DNA of 64,000 nt, from the NCBI GenBank assembly GCA_023213315.1, contig JAKCPI010001600.1:124001-188000 (forward strand), in the 5' to 3' direction. The first letter of the stretch is position 1; the number at the start of each line of letters is the position of its first letter. Shown here in pieces: positions 33,896-57,063 of the stretch. A model generated the notes under the pieces. That model did no database searches and was not told where the DNA came from. It was given only the letters and a program-made list of their open reading frames with translations. The stretch is from Euborellia annulipes. Its lineage: Eukaryota > Arthropoda > Insecta > Dermaptera > Anisolabididae. A program made the translations under genes and the position numbers.

Positions 33896-34510
33896 GTTAA
33901 GAACAATGTACTAGTTTTTTTCAATTTTCTCAAAATTCGTTCCAATGATTTTGATTAAAAATCAAAAATCAATTATTTTTTAGATGCTCTTTAAAATGTA
34001 TATTCTTATTTTGTCCTTGAAATCTTTTGAAGCATACTTTTCTCTTGAACTTCATAGGAAAGATTTCAGATTTTTCAAATTCACTTTCAGGCTCTTCCTT
34101 CCATAGAGCCAATGTTAAATTCCTATGTGAATTTGTATGTTAATTTCCATTCACAAGGGGGTCCCCTTTGGAACTTTTTACACATTTTAAAGATTTTTTC
34201 CAATTCTTATGAAATTTTGTATTTATTAAGGATTCTCTATTGTGTATAAAATCTCCAAATATGAGATTAAAATTTTGAAAAATAACCATAGTTTAATTCA
34301 ACATTTAAAATGCACAGAGCCTATGGAAATTTTAAATCAATTGACTTTTTTAGTTTTTATTACTTATGAAATGCAAGTTTGAAACTAAGGTGCTATGGAA
34401 AACTAAATATATCTTGACACAAAAAATCTGGACTGAACAGCAAGGTGCACAACTTTCTCTTACTGAAGGGTAAGTTGTGTGCTGTGGTCTATTCCAGTCA
34501 CACCATATTT
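33896..34510. repeat. Degraded repeat C material and hairpin
   Basis: CTCAAAATTCGTTCCAATGA and GATTTTGATT-like words at the left, and at 34,420-34,510 the ATCTTGACACAAAAAATCTGG...CACCATATTTT hairpin. The middle part (about 34,020-34,400) is unassigned. Confidence 0.45.
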
Positions 34511-34552
34511 TTATAAATTCAGATTCACAAATACCCTACCCTTTTATACACA

Positions 34553-34812
34553 CTAACTCGCTTAGTGAGCACCTCTCATAACGAGTAATTCGCATGACGA
34601 GCAAAACAAATTATAAAAGAATGACTTCCTTAACGAGCGATATTTCGCATGAGTGGCGAGGAGAGGAGAAGTCCCGGATTGAGGGCATGTTACATCAGTC
34701 TGTGTCATTAGGGGAACAGCTCTATGGGAAGAATGTTATTTTGTCGTAAAAGAGTGTTTCGCTTTTGAATCTGGAACGAATTATGCTCGTTAAGGGAGGT
34801 TTCATTGTAGGT
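34553..34812. mobile_element. Possible Tigger-like MITE
   Basis: Left ACTCGCTTAGTGAGCACC and CATAACGAG, right GCTCGTTAAGGGAGG. The repeated (C/T)TCGTTA words at both ends resemble Tigger MITEs, but the boundaries and target duplication are not clear. Confidence 0.35.
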
Positions 34813-35041
34813 ATACAGATCCCTTTTCAATAGGCAAACAATTATCCTGCAGTGGAAGATTTTGCATAACTACAAGGCGTTTTTGATTAGTAACGCTCCA
34901 AGTGTCGTTAGAGAGAACTCTTAACTGCTAGGGGTAGCGGCGGCTTATTTAAACTTATTTTTTATTAATTCATATACTAAATAAGACATTTTCTCATCTT
35001 TTCAATAATGTTTGACTGATAGAAATTAAACTGCTTAATTA

Positions 35042-35475
35042 AGATTCTGGCCCCCGGGCCTTGGTGTAGTGGTTAGCATGCTGGCCATTTGTACCAAGGG
35101 TCGCGCGTTCGCATCCCGTCCCGTGCAACAATTTTTTTTTCATTCACACTCACACTCACACACCCATTCACACAGTCTTTTCAGCAACTTAGACAATAAA
35201 AAACTTTGACGATAACCGTTATTTATTCTAATATCAATTGGGGGTCCAGGCATTCTTATTTAAGCTATTTGGTATCTAAATGGCTTAAATAAAATCATCA
35301 GACTGCCTGGGATCCGAACCCTCGACCCTTGACATACAAGGAGGGGCGCTACCAACTACACCAAGCCCGAGGTGACAACGAAAATTTATTTGAATTGAAT
35401 TAGCTTTCAATTTAAATAAATAGCGACAGGGTCTAAATGGCCATAGATGTCGAAAAAGACCTTAAAAAAAAAAAA
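35042..35475 (+). mobile_element. SINE family 2 split by a SINE family 1
   Basis: Plus-strand head (CTTGGTGTAGTGGTTAGCAT, GCGTTCGCATCC) at 35,055-35,125 and plus-strand body and tail (AATTTATTTGAATTGAATTA, AGGGTCTAAATGGCC) at 35,376-35,475 belong to one SINE 2. Between them, 35,130-35,372 is a full minus-strand SINE 1 whose T run marks its A tail. Confidence 0.75.
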
Positions 35476-35519
35476 AATTAAGATCCTGAAAAGAGAAATA
35501 GTGATTTAGACAGAAAGCC

Positions 35520-36240
35520 CGCCTTCGCCTCCGTCTAGCCAGGGAGCTGCGCCCGCTGGAACTTCTTGCTCGCCTTCGGTAGATAGAAGGAAATAAAGAG
35601 AAGGAGAATGTGGGCGTGGCCAGATCTGGAGCAAGGTTGGTGGTGTGTAATCGTGTTTGTGTTTGGTTTAGGTTGACTACGGGGCCTCAATCTGCCTACT
35701 CCCCAAGGCATGCTCGAGAGCAAATCCAAACCTCTGAAGCATCTCCCAAACAGAGCAAGGGACCAGTAAGATTGCGACCCCATAAACAATCCTCTTCCAT
35801 CATTATCTCCTAACTCCCTTCTCTCCTGAAAATGGCTCAAAAAGGAGAGCCGAAACGTCGAGTAAATCCCAACATCCAACGTGACTTAACCCGAGTAAAC
35901 TTACCTTCGTATATGGGCTTTTCTCTACTAATTGGAAAATACAATCTTCCTTTTCTCTTTGCATTAATCTCGCGGTGAGGGGTCGGCATAGGAGGTGGGG
36001 GTTTTTGAGACCGGGAAGGAATAAGACAGGCCGGCCCGTCGCACGGTCTGACCCCTGTTGAAAATATAGAAGGGAAGAGACTGATATGCAAAGAACAGAA
36101 GTACTGCCAGTCCCAGCTAGGGCAGCTCGTGGTTACCATCCACGTTGCCACAACCATTTGTTTAAAATAAAAATTTAATTTAAAAAACAATAGTCGAATG
36201 TTGTCCTCACTTTTTTTGAACAGTCCCCTGTTACAATTTG
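35520..36240. other. GC-richer block of unknown origin
   Basis: Clearly less AT-rich than its neighbours and open on the minus strand for 160 and 114 codons in overlapping frames (35,837-36,319 and 35,535-35,879). I recognise no domain in either. The part at 35,640-35,880 is shared in degraded form with 15,470-15,680 and ends with the GAGAGCCGAAACGTCG motif, so a retroelement terminal region, possibly Penelope-like, is the best guess. The minus-strand frame cannot be excluded as a gene fragment. Confidence 0.3.
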
Positions 36241-37487
36241 AAAATTGCACTGATATCACACTATGCATCGGAGCGGTCGTTAGATCGTGAATTGCAGGGC
36301 CGTAACGAGGGAGTGGCAAAACACGCGCCCGCTACGGGCTGGGGGCGCAAACAAAGGGGACCGACGTAGTTGTGGTTTTTATTAACCAACATCAGTGAGG
36401 CGCTACGGGGAGAGGGGAAATGGTCAATTTTTAAAATTTTATATTCAAAATAAAATTTAATTCCCAAAAAAAATATTTTTCTCAAATCTCGGGGGAGGTA
36501 ATTACCTCCTTTACCTCCCCCCCTTATATCCGCCCTTGATATAGACCTATTTAGTTTCAGATTTTCAATTCCTTGAAACTTAATTTTACTTTGGAAAATA
36601 TAAAATTTTTGAGATGATTACGGCACTACGAATTTCTTTTTTCAGTATTATAATAGTAGTAATCTGTGGAGTAATTAATTGATCTTGAAATTTGTACTTA
36701 ATTTAGAAAATATAATATTTTTTAATGTATTTTGACTATAAGACTATATATAACAAATTTAATTAATTAATTGTTAATATTTATATAATGATTATTATTA
36801 TAAATTTATTGTATTAAAAATATGGTCTTTGTAACAGGAGTGATCAGGAGAATAGAATAGTAAAGGAGTGTGTTGGCGCAAAAAAAAATAACCTCCTCTC
36901 TGTTTTTAATCTCCGGGTAATTTCTTTGGTAATTTATCATATAAATTAAGAGGATATCCATCTCAGGCTGATTAGTGCTGCGACCCTGTGGAGACTTTTA
37001 GAATTATAAGTATAATTTTTAAACTTTCCACAAGAGTGCAGCACAAATCAAATAGATATTTTACACAATATATACCCGGAGATCAAAATCAGATAGGAGG
37101 TTATTTTTTTTTTTTGGCACCAATACACTCCTCTACTATTCTATTCTCCTGTTCACTCCTGGTACAAAGACATATATATTTTTTATACAAATAAATTTAT
37201 TAAAAAATAAAATAAAAACTTAAAGAAGAATAAAAATATATTAATAATTACATTCCATTGATTGATTATATATTATGTTATCGTCAAAAACATTTGTTTT
37301 CTAAATTAAATACAAGATTTCAAAGTTATTATTATTATTCCACAGATTTTACTAATATACAATAATACTGATAAACGAAATTTGTAGGGCTATATAGCCT
37401 ATTTTCTAAAATAAGAAGTTTTACGGTAATTTGGCCCAGAATAAATATTTAACTAGGAAATATTGGTTTTAACATTTGAGAAAGAAA
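36241..37487. other. Intergenic DNA with transposon ends
   Basis: CAGGGCCGTAACGAGG at 36,297 and CCGCCCTTG near 36,536 look like ends of unrelated hAT-type elements. A loose inverted arrangement of GGAGTGATCAGGAG and CTCCTGTTCACTCC near 36,838 and 37,147 suggests a 310-bp foldback with CTCC...GGAG ends. No gene. Confidence 0.35.
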
Positions 37488-37608
37488 AAATAGTTTACAA
37501 GGCATTATTTCCAAATATTTGGAAATTCACTGAAGAAGGGGTGCCGAAACGTCTCTGAAATATTTGGAAAAATCCCGATATTATATTGCTTTGTAAACTA
37601 ATAAAAAA
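37488..37608. repeat. Foldback with CTGAAGAAGG motif
   Basis: TAGTTTACAAGGCA...TATTGCTTTGTAAACTA and CCAAATATTTGG pair around CTGAAGAAGGGGTGCCGAAAC. Confidence 0.6.
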
Positions 37609-37655
37609 TTGCTGAAAATTTACCGTTTTTCTTTCTCAAATAAACCAACTTTAGT

Positions 37656-37917
37656 CAGTTGCGTAGCGAGGAGAGGCATCATGCCCCAGGTGCTACTCAC
37701 AAAGGGGCGCCAAATGGATCGCAAAACAAAAAATTGTTGGATACTTTTTATTTTTTTTATTATAATTGATTTCTGGAAAATATATTTTAAATTTAGTGCC
37801 AGTGTAATATAATAATTTTGTAAATTTTATATATAATATTATATGGTTTTCGAATGGGGGGGGGGGCGCTAAAAAGGTATTGTGCCCCGGGCGCGAATTA
37901 AGCTCACTACGGCACTG
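37656..37917. mobile_element. hAT-like MITE, no clear duplication
   Basis: Ends CAGTTGCGTAGCGAG and CTCACTACGGCACTG are inverted repeats with three differences. The G run at 37,857 and GCCCCGGGCGC fit the MITE pattern here. No matching octamers flank it. Confidence 0.5.
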
Positions 37918-38177
37918 GTGAAATGTAACGCAATTCAGTGTGAAGTTCGTTCCCTTTGCAGAGTTATGCGAGCTGACCCAATTTTGTCACTGTTACCACT
38001 GCGTTTGTCAGTGAACTCATGTCTCGAGGGCTAGTTTAACAATCCCCTGGTAGGCATTTTCTTAACTGTTTGAACTGTTAAAATTGTAATGTTTTTTTTT
38101 TTAATAATTACTTAGCGAGTATGTTATCACGTCTCCTTTTCAATTTAAATAGATTTAAAAGAAACTTATGCTATGTT
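37918..38177. other. Intergenic DNA, nothing recognised
   Basis: No feature that I can support. Confidence 0.6.
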
Positions 38178-38466
38178 ACTATATATCTCAGCCAAAAACA
38201 TCGGAGATGCAAAAAGGGGCGCCTCGCATTATTTTTGCCCAGCGTCGAGGTGAAATCAAAAAAATGCGCCTCGCTTTTCTGATTTATATAAAAGCGAGGA
38301 AATATTTTCACTTAAATAAAACCCCTACAGAATTTTATTTGTTTCATATATCCTCGCTTTTATATAAATCAGAAAAGCGAGGCGCATTTTTTTGATTTCA
38401 CCTCGACGCTGGGCAAAAATAATGCGAGGCGCCCCTTTTTGCATCTCCGATGTTTTTGGCTGAGAT
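38178..38466. repeat. Foldback element, copy 1
   Basis: Ends CTCAGCCAAAAACATCGGAG and its complement. Arms of about 120 bp include GGGGCGCCTCGCATTATTTT and ATGCGCCTCGCTTTTCTGAT with complements. A central non-paired loop starts AAATATTTTCACTTAAAT. Confidence 0.88.
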
Positions 38467-38582
38467 TTCACTTCTTTTTGTGAAATATTACATTTAAATA
38501 TTATTTAATAATTTTTGTTTATTAAATATTAAGTTATCCCATGAATAGATCTTTTAATATGCATTCCAAACAGTAAAAATAA

Positions 38583-38760
38583 AAACATCGTTTGGTATCC
38601 ATTCAAAACGATAAACATAGGATTTCTCTAAATTTTATAAAATTTTAGGTTTTTTATTTTTGTTATGTTGTTAGGATGTAAATACATCGTTTGGTTGGTA
38701 TCCATTCGAAACGATATACATAGGATTTTCCTAAATTGTATAAATTTTAGGTTTTTATTT
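38583..38760. repeat. Two-copy tandem repeat between two foldbacks
   Basis: ACATCGTTTGG...GGTATCCATTC then AAACGAT...CATAGGATTT and AAATTTTAGG occur twice, about 100 bp apart, with small indels. Confidence 0.75.
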
Positions 38761-39002
38761 AGGCATTATTTTTGCCCAGCGTCGAGGTGAAATCAAAAAA
38801 TGCGCCTCGCTTTTCTGATTTATATAAAAGCGAGGATATATGAAACAAATAAAATTCTGTAGGGGTTTTATTTAAGTGAAAATATTTCCTCGCTTTTATA
38901 TAAATCAGAAAAGCGAGGCGCATTTTTTTGATTTCACCTCGACGCTGGGCAAAAATAATGCGAGGCGCCCTTTTTGCATCTCCGATGTTTTTGGCTGAGA
39001 TA
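38761..39002. repeat. Foldback element, copy 2, inverted and left-truncated
   Basis: Same arms as copy 1, but the central loop reads as the reverse complement (ends in AAGTGAAAATATTT), so the whole element is in the opposite orientation. The left arm lacks the outer 30 bp; the right end is complete (TTTTTGGCTGAG). Confidence 0.88.
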
Positions 39003-39492
39003 TATATATATATATTATAGTCCATCCTCTGTCCTTTTAAAAATAAAACTATTCCAATATAAAAGCTAGAGATATTAAATTTTTTGTCACTGAAAGGGGT
39101 GTTCTAAATTTTGACCTTTTTCTAAAAATGCAGATAAACCACCAGGTGTTATTCAAAATAATGGTATTACAAACAATGTGAGAGTGGTCAAAGACCGATA
39201 TTTTCCAATCAACAAATCTTTCTTATAAATATGATTTAATAATTAGAACAAATCATACACTGACAAAGGAGAGCCAAGTCCCCGAGGTAGTCAGACTTAA
39301 TATCTAATATAGATATAAAAATGAATAAAACATTTACAAATATATTTCAAAAAATTATATTTAAGACAAAATATCTACCAAAAATCTACTATATAAATAT
39401 TTACTGTATATACAAATGGCACTAAAAAATATTGATATTTAAAATATTTAAAATAATCTAAAAAAATTACTAACAAATATTAATTGAGACGA
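39003..39492 (-). other. Downstream region and probable 3' untranslated region of the phosphofructokinase gene
   Basis: AT-rich sequence after the stop codon at 39,493. I see no unequivocal AATAAA on the minus strand; several ATATAAATA-like variants are present. The 3' end cannot be set. Confidence 0.4.
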
Positions 39493-52165
<12,673 letters not shown>

Positions 52166-52170
52166 TATTT

Positions 52171-52800
52171 CTAATAAAAAAATCAAAAATAATTAATTCA
52201 TATAATTTATTAATTAATTATATTTAGATATACCTGTTATAAAATCCACCAAATAAATAAAAATGAAAAATTTTATGGATATTTAAAAATAATTTAAATA
52301 ATCATTAAAGAAATAATTTTATTTTTTAAAGAAATGTTTGATAAATAAATTGGATGAGCTTAATTTTTAAAAAAATAATTAAATTATTTAATTTAGAATA
52401 AATATAAATGAAAATAACCGGTTAAGTTTGAAGGAAGGAAGGTTATTGTGACCTTCAAATAACCTCGATTCATTTTCTAATCAAAGTTTGATAAAAAAAA
52501 AGGCTTGGTCTAAAAAAAGCATGAGAGCCAATAGGGAAACTGATTTAAACCGGGAAAATTAAAATAATTTTTTTTTTAATAAAATTAATTACAATATATT
52601 GTATTAATTTAATTACTATAAACTGAAATATAAGCATATAAATATAAATATTTTATAGGGTAAGGAAGAAGAAAAGCATAGAGCCAATAACTGTCAATAA
52701 CTGTCAATTAGAAAAAATAAATTATTTGAAAAATAATCTCCATCCAAAGTTAAGCTTGGAATTAAATTAACTAAAATAATTTGATAGTCGTGTTTGTGTC
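52171..52800. other. Upstream of the Pfk start exon
   Basis: AT-rich. A non-coding first exon and promoter of Pfk must lie further up on the minus strand, but I cannot place them. GAGCCAATAACTGTCAATAACTGTC at about 52,680 is a small tandem repeat. Confidence 0.4.
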
Positions 52801-54440
52801 CTTTCACTCGTTATAATGACAAATGAAAGAAATCATAAATTAGCATTAAAATAAAAGGAAATTTATAATTATAAGAATAAAAAAAAAGTGCAGGAGGTGG
52901 ATTTGAACTCGCGAAGTTTGTTTACGAGAGATTGGAAAAAAAAAGATGACGAATTAACCGCTTGAGCCATGGTTTATTTAATTTTTTTAAGGAAAAATAG
53001 CCATTTAACAAACATGAAATAAAAGAAGTATTAAAAAAATTTTAATATTCCACATATGATATATCATTTTTCATTTCTTTTTATGGGGATTAATAATTTA
53101 TAATTAAAATTATAATAGCATGCATAGTTTTCAAATAATTCAATGGGCAAACGTCAGATTGTTTATGCCTTGATGTAATTAAACTAAACACTATCCAACA
53201 TATGATACATGTCATTAATTCTTGAATTCCCCCTGATTCCAGAGAACTAAAGCCCTTTTAATTATATGATCTAATTTAGGAGTTATTAGCGATCAAAGTT
53301 AAGATTATTTTCTACCATAATGACATCAACAGACTCAATTCTATATTATCGAAAAAGCTTATTTAACATTGTCTGATTAAAATCTAATTTTTACCAGAGA
53401 TTTATAATTAAAAAATGAGTTTTTTCTAAAGTTTTATTGAGATTGGTAAAGAAATAAATAAAATATTGACTATTTTATAAATTGAGTTTTAGAATTTGGA
53501 ATCCCGGATGGGTAAAGAGAGCGCTCTATGAACCGGCTGCAGGCTTGCAACCGAGATCCCAAATTCTAAAACTTAATTTATAAAATAGTCAATATTTTAT
53601 TTATTTCTTTACCAATCTTAATGAAACTTTAGAAAAAAACTCATTTTTTAATTATAAATCTCTGGTAAAAATTTGGTTTTGATCAGACAATGCTAAATAA
53701 GCTTTTTCGATAATATAGAATTGAGTCTGTTGATGTCATTATGGTCGAAAATAATCTTAACTTTGATCGCTAATAACTCCTAAATTAGATCATATAATTA
53801 AAAGGGCTTTAGTTCTCTGGAATCAGGGGGAATTCAAGAATTAATGACATGTATCATATGTTAGATAGAGTGTTTAGTTTAATTACATCAAGGCATAAAC
53901 AATCTGACGTTTGCTCATTGAATTATTTGAAAACTATGCATGCTATTATAATTTTTATTATAAATTATTAATCCACATAAAAAGAAATGAAAAATGATAT
54001 ATCATATGTAGAATATTAAAATTTTTTTAATACTTCTTTTATTTCATGTTTGTTATATGGCTATTTTTCCTTAATTAAATTAATTAAACCATGGCTCAAG
54101 TGGTTAATTCGTCATCTTTTTTTTCCATTCTCACGTAAACAAACTTCGCGAGTTCAAATCCACCTCCTGCACTTTTTTTTTATTCTTATAATTATAAATT
54201 TCCTTTTATTTTACTGCTAATTTATAATTTCTTTCATTTGTCATTATAACGAGAGAAAGGATTTGTGGAATATAAATTTTGCTAACCAAACGTTTAGGGA
54301 ATTTTGACAAATTTTTAAATAACTTTTTTTAATTTATGTTGGCATGAAGGCCAATTGCGCTGGCTGGAGTTGGAGAAAGAATCTAGAGGAGCAAATGAGC
54401 AGGGTATTATCAATAGATAATTAGATAAATTATATTATCA
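52801..54440. repeat. Long palindromic element with tRNA-like boxes, copy 1
   Basis: Left arm 52,801-53,503, 51-bp spacer, right arm 53,555-54,440. The arms are almost perfect complements; the right arm extends about 180 bp beyond the truncated left arm. Each arm contains a tRNA-like pair of boxes (right arm plus strand: A box TGGCTCAAGTGGTTAA at 54,094, B box GAGTTCAAATCC at 54,151, then a T run). The spacer holds AGAGCGCTCT and GCTGCAGGCTTGCAACC. No protein is encoded. Second copy at 61,723. Confidence 0.9.
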
Positions 54441-54502
54441 AAGAAAATAACTTTTTTTATATCACGGGGGGGGGGGGGAGAGCGCCAAAAATGACCAGTC
54501 AC

Positions 54503-54794
54503 CAGTGGTGTAGTTGCAAAATTTTCAGTGTGGGAATGCTAAATACATAACTTACCAATGGAGGGGGCCCTCCCCCGGAAAATTTTAGAAAAATTAATAG
54601 TGAAATGGTGCAATTCTAGACTATGAACTACCCAAAAATCTAAATATGAGGCACTCACGAAAGTTTGTAAAGTATTATTTTATTTAATTGCGTAAATAAT
54701 TTTAATTTTATTTGTTATTATTTTTTTTTTTTTTAATGAGTGAAACCAGTGTGGGAACGCCGTTCCCACGCGTTCCCGCTCCACTACACCCCTG
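54503..54794. mobile_element. hAT-like MITE
   Basis: Ends CAGTGGTGTAGTTGC and GCTCCACTACACCCCTG. Flanking octamers CCAGTCAC (54,495) and CCTGTCAC (54,795) differ at one position. Confidence 0.85.
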
Positions 54795-54826
54795 CCTGTC
54801 ACGGAGGTGCCATCATCTCCAGGAAC

Positions 54827-56153
54827 CACTAGCGGTCCCAGGGGGGCCCGGGCCCCCCCCCCCCCCATTGGACAACAAAAATTCAAAAGTTTTATTTAAT
54901 ATTTTAAAACTAAACAAAAAAATTATAAATTTTTCACGTCTCAGGATAGCTAAAAACGCAAATTTCAATGCCTAATTTTCAAAAATTTTTCCATACCCCC
55001 TAGGGTGTTAGCTTGTTTTCCAAGGGTCGCGGGTTCGGATCCCAGACAGTTTTTAATGAATATTATGATATTATAATGCTTTAATTTGACTACAAAAAAA
55101 TTAGGATGTCGCCTAAATGGCGACATACCACTGTAAAGGGTTAATTTTTAAAGGTCGCTCAAAATTTATTTTTATTTGATTCATATTAAATATTTAATAA
55201 ATTTTTTCTTTTAATTAGTAAGATAATCGACAAAAATACACCACGAGATGAACAAAAAAAAAAAAAAACAGAATACTGAAAGTATAATTATTGGGATTAA
55301 ATAGATGTAGACAGCCAGCAAGAGATAAAAAAACTTTATTTAATTATCGTCGACGTTTAGGAATCACAACGATCCCATCTTCAAGACGATAAACTGTTAA
55401 TGTTTCTTAGATAGATGCATTTTGTTTCATACAAAAATAAATGATAAAATTTGCATATACCATTAGATGTATATGAGAATTGCCGTAGGCGCATGGGCTG
55501 TATTTTTATTTTGTGGCAAATGGGCCCGAAGCGACAGCACTGGCCTACATTAAAAGACTGAAAATATAATTTTTTAATAACTTGCTAATTTGCAAAATAA
55601 GGTACGATTGATTATATTTTCTCAAATATCTTACTTATTAAAAAAAAATAAGAATTTATTAAATCTTTAATATGAATATTTAAAGGTCGCTTGAAAACAT
55701 CGAAAGAAATGCAGACAAACTAAAAAATAATTTGAGGACCTTTAAAAATTACTATTTTAAGTGGAAAATTTGAGAAACTTCTTTTTTTTCGACTATAAAA
55801 TTCGACCATAACGAGAAAAAAATTAAAAAAAGAAAAAAAAATCGATTTTTGACGAATTTGTAAAATTTTGATCGACTCTTAAATATTTTTTTTGACCTCA
55901 TCTTTGGAGAAGTCTCTTAAAACATGATATACTAAAATATTGTCATATGAGATTGAAAAAAAAAATTAGTCGGTTTTTTGCGCCATCCTATTCTTCACCT
56001 TCCCTACATCAAATTTTAGGCCATTGGCTATCAATCCAGGTGAAATAAATATATAGAATAGGTCTTCGCGGCCTTCGCTGCCGAAAAAAGCTTTAACAAA
56101 AAAAAAAAAAAATTTTGGGCCCCCCCCTTGACAAAATCCTGGGACCGCCACTG
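54827..56153. mobile_element. hAT-like element, 1.3 kb
   Basis: Ends CACTAGCGGTCCCAGG and CCTGGGACCGCCACTG are inverted repeats with two differences. Perfect 8-bp duplication CCAGGAAC at 54,819-54,826 and 56,154-56,161. Inside: a partial SINE head (about 55,005-55,050), and a CTTGAAGATGGGATC...TAAACGTCGA motif (minus, 55,349-55,385). No transposase frame. Confidence 0.88.
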
Positions 56154-56161
56154 CCAGGAAC

Positions 56162-56840
56162 CGCCATTAATAAAAACTTAGCAATTCTATGCTCTATAAC
56201 TTATGTATTGTAGTATGGTGCACTAAATATACTTAGAATACGAGATATAAGCGAAAAAATTAGAGTCTTAAAGTTTTGAGGTTTTTGCACCCCTCTCCCC
56301 AAGTTAGCACAGCGTCCTTGAGGTCGAAAACTTAGGATAGACATAATAGAGTACCCCTAAATAACCTGTAAAAATTTTCACAAGTAAAATAGTGGATAAA
56401 AAATTATTAATAAATAAATATTGTCTATGGGTTCGGTGTTCATATTAATATATTAAAGTAAAAATGAGAATTTGAGATTCTTTTCAAACTTTGGAAAAAG
56501 AAATAAGAGCATATATCGTCGCCTGAAACACGTAGTGGCGTATCTCAATATTTATAATTTTTCAGGAGAGCTGTTTATAGTTTGAGTTGTTATATTAAAT
56601 GTATAGAAACGCAAAACCAAAAAACCTAAATAATACGAAAAAACATGGAAATACAGATTCGTCACTTTGTGATAATGTAAAGAACGCCAGGACACGGCCA
56701 TACCCGTTGTATCTCAATTTTTAATTTTTTTGAGATACGTCACTACGTGTTGCAAGCGACGATATGGGATGACATAATCAGGAACGGTCCTTTAAACAAA
56801 TATATAATTGAAAGAAAACATATGTATAAGTAAAATAATT
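56162..56840. other. Intergenic DNA between MRTO4 and the hAT element
   Basis: At 56,320-56,455 is a degraded piece of the TIR element at 48,141 (AGAGTACCCCTAAATAACCTG, TTAATAAATAAATATTGTC, CGGTGTTCAT). At 56,510-56,770 an inverted pair around ACGTAGTGGCGTATCTCAA and TTGAGATACGTCACTACGT forms another foldback. Confidence 0.55.
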
Positions 56841-56842
56841 AT

Positions 56843-56848
56843 TTTATT
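56843..56848 (-). terminator. MRTO4 polyadenylation signal
   Basis: AATAAA on the minus strand, about 60 nt after the MRTO4 stop codon. Confidence 0.65.
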
Positions 56849-56910
56849 GCAAAAATAATAGTAAAATATTAAAATAAAAATAAATATTTACAATAAAACA
56901 TGAATTATTT

Positions 56911-57063
56911 TTATTCAACTACCATGGAATCTTCTTCCACTTTATTTTCATTTGTTTCTGAGGTATCTTTATTTTTACTTTTAAATTTTTCAAATGTTCC
57001 TTTTTTTGACCACATACTTTTTATAGTTATTTTAAATTCTGACATTTTATTTCCAAGAAGTTT
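56911..57063 (-). CDS. MRTO4: MRTO4 exon 5 (residues 191-240, stop)
   Basis: Encodes [31 protein letters not shown] and an acidic end [11 protein letters not shown] at 56,911-56,913. Splice site TTTTTTTAG. Confidence 0.95.
   Translation of the reverse strand, partial: KLLGNKMSEFKITIKSMWSKKGTFEKFKSKNKDTSETNENKVEEDSMVVE

Noticed and set aside
38168..39025. Two nearly identical open frames (KTSEMQKGAPRIIFAQRRGEI type)
   Set aside because: Both are translations of the arms and loop of the foldback element, and they exist only because the element is palindromic.
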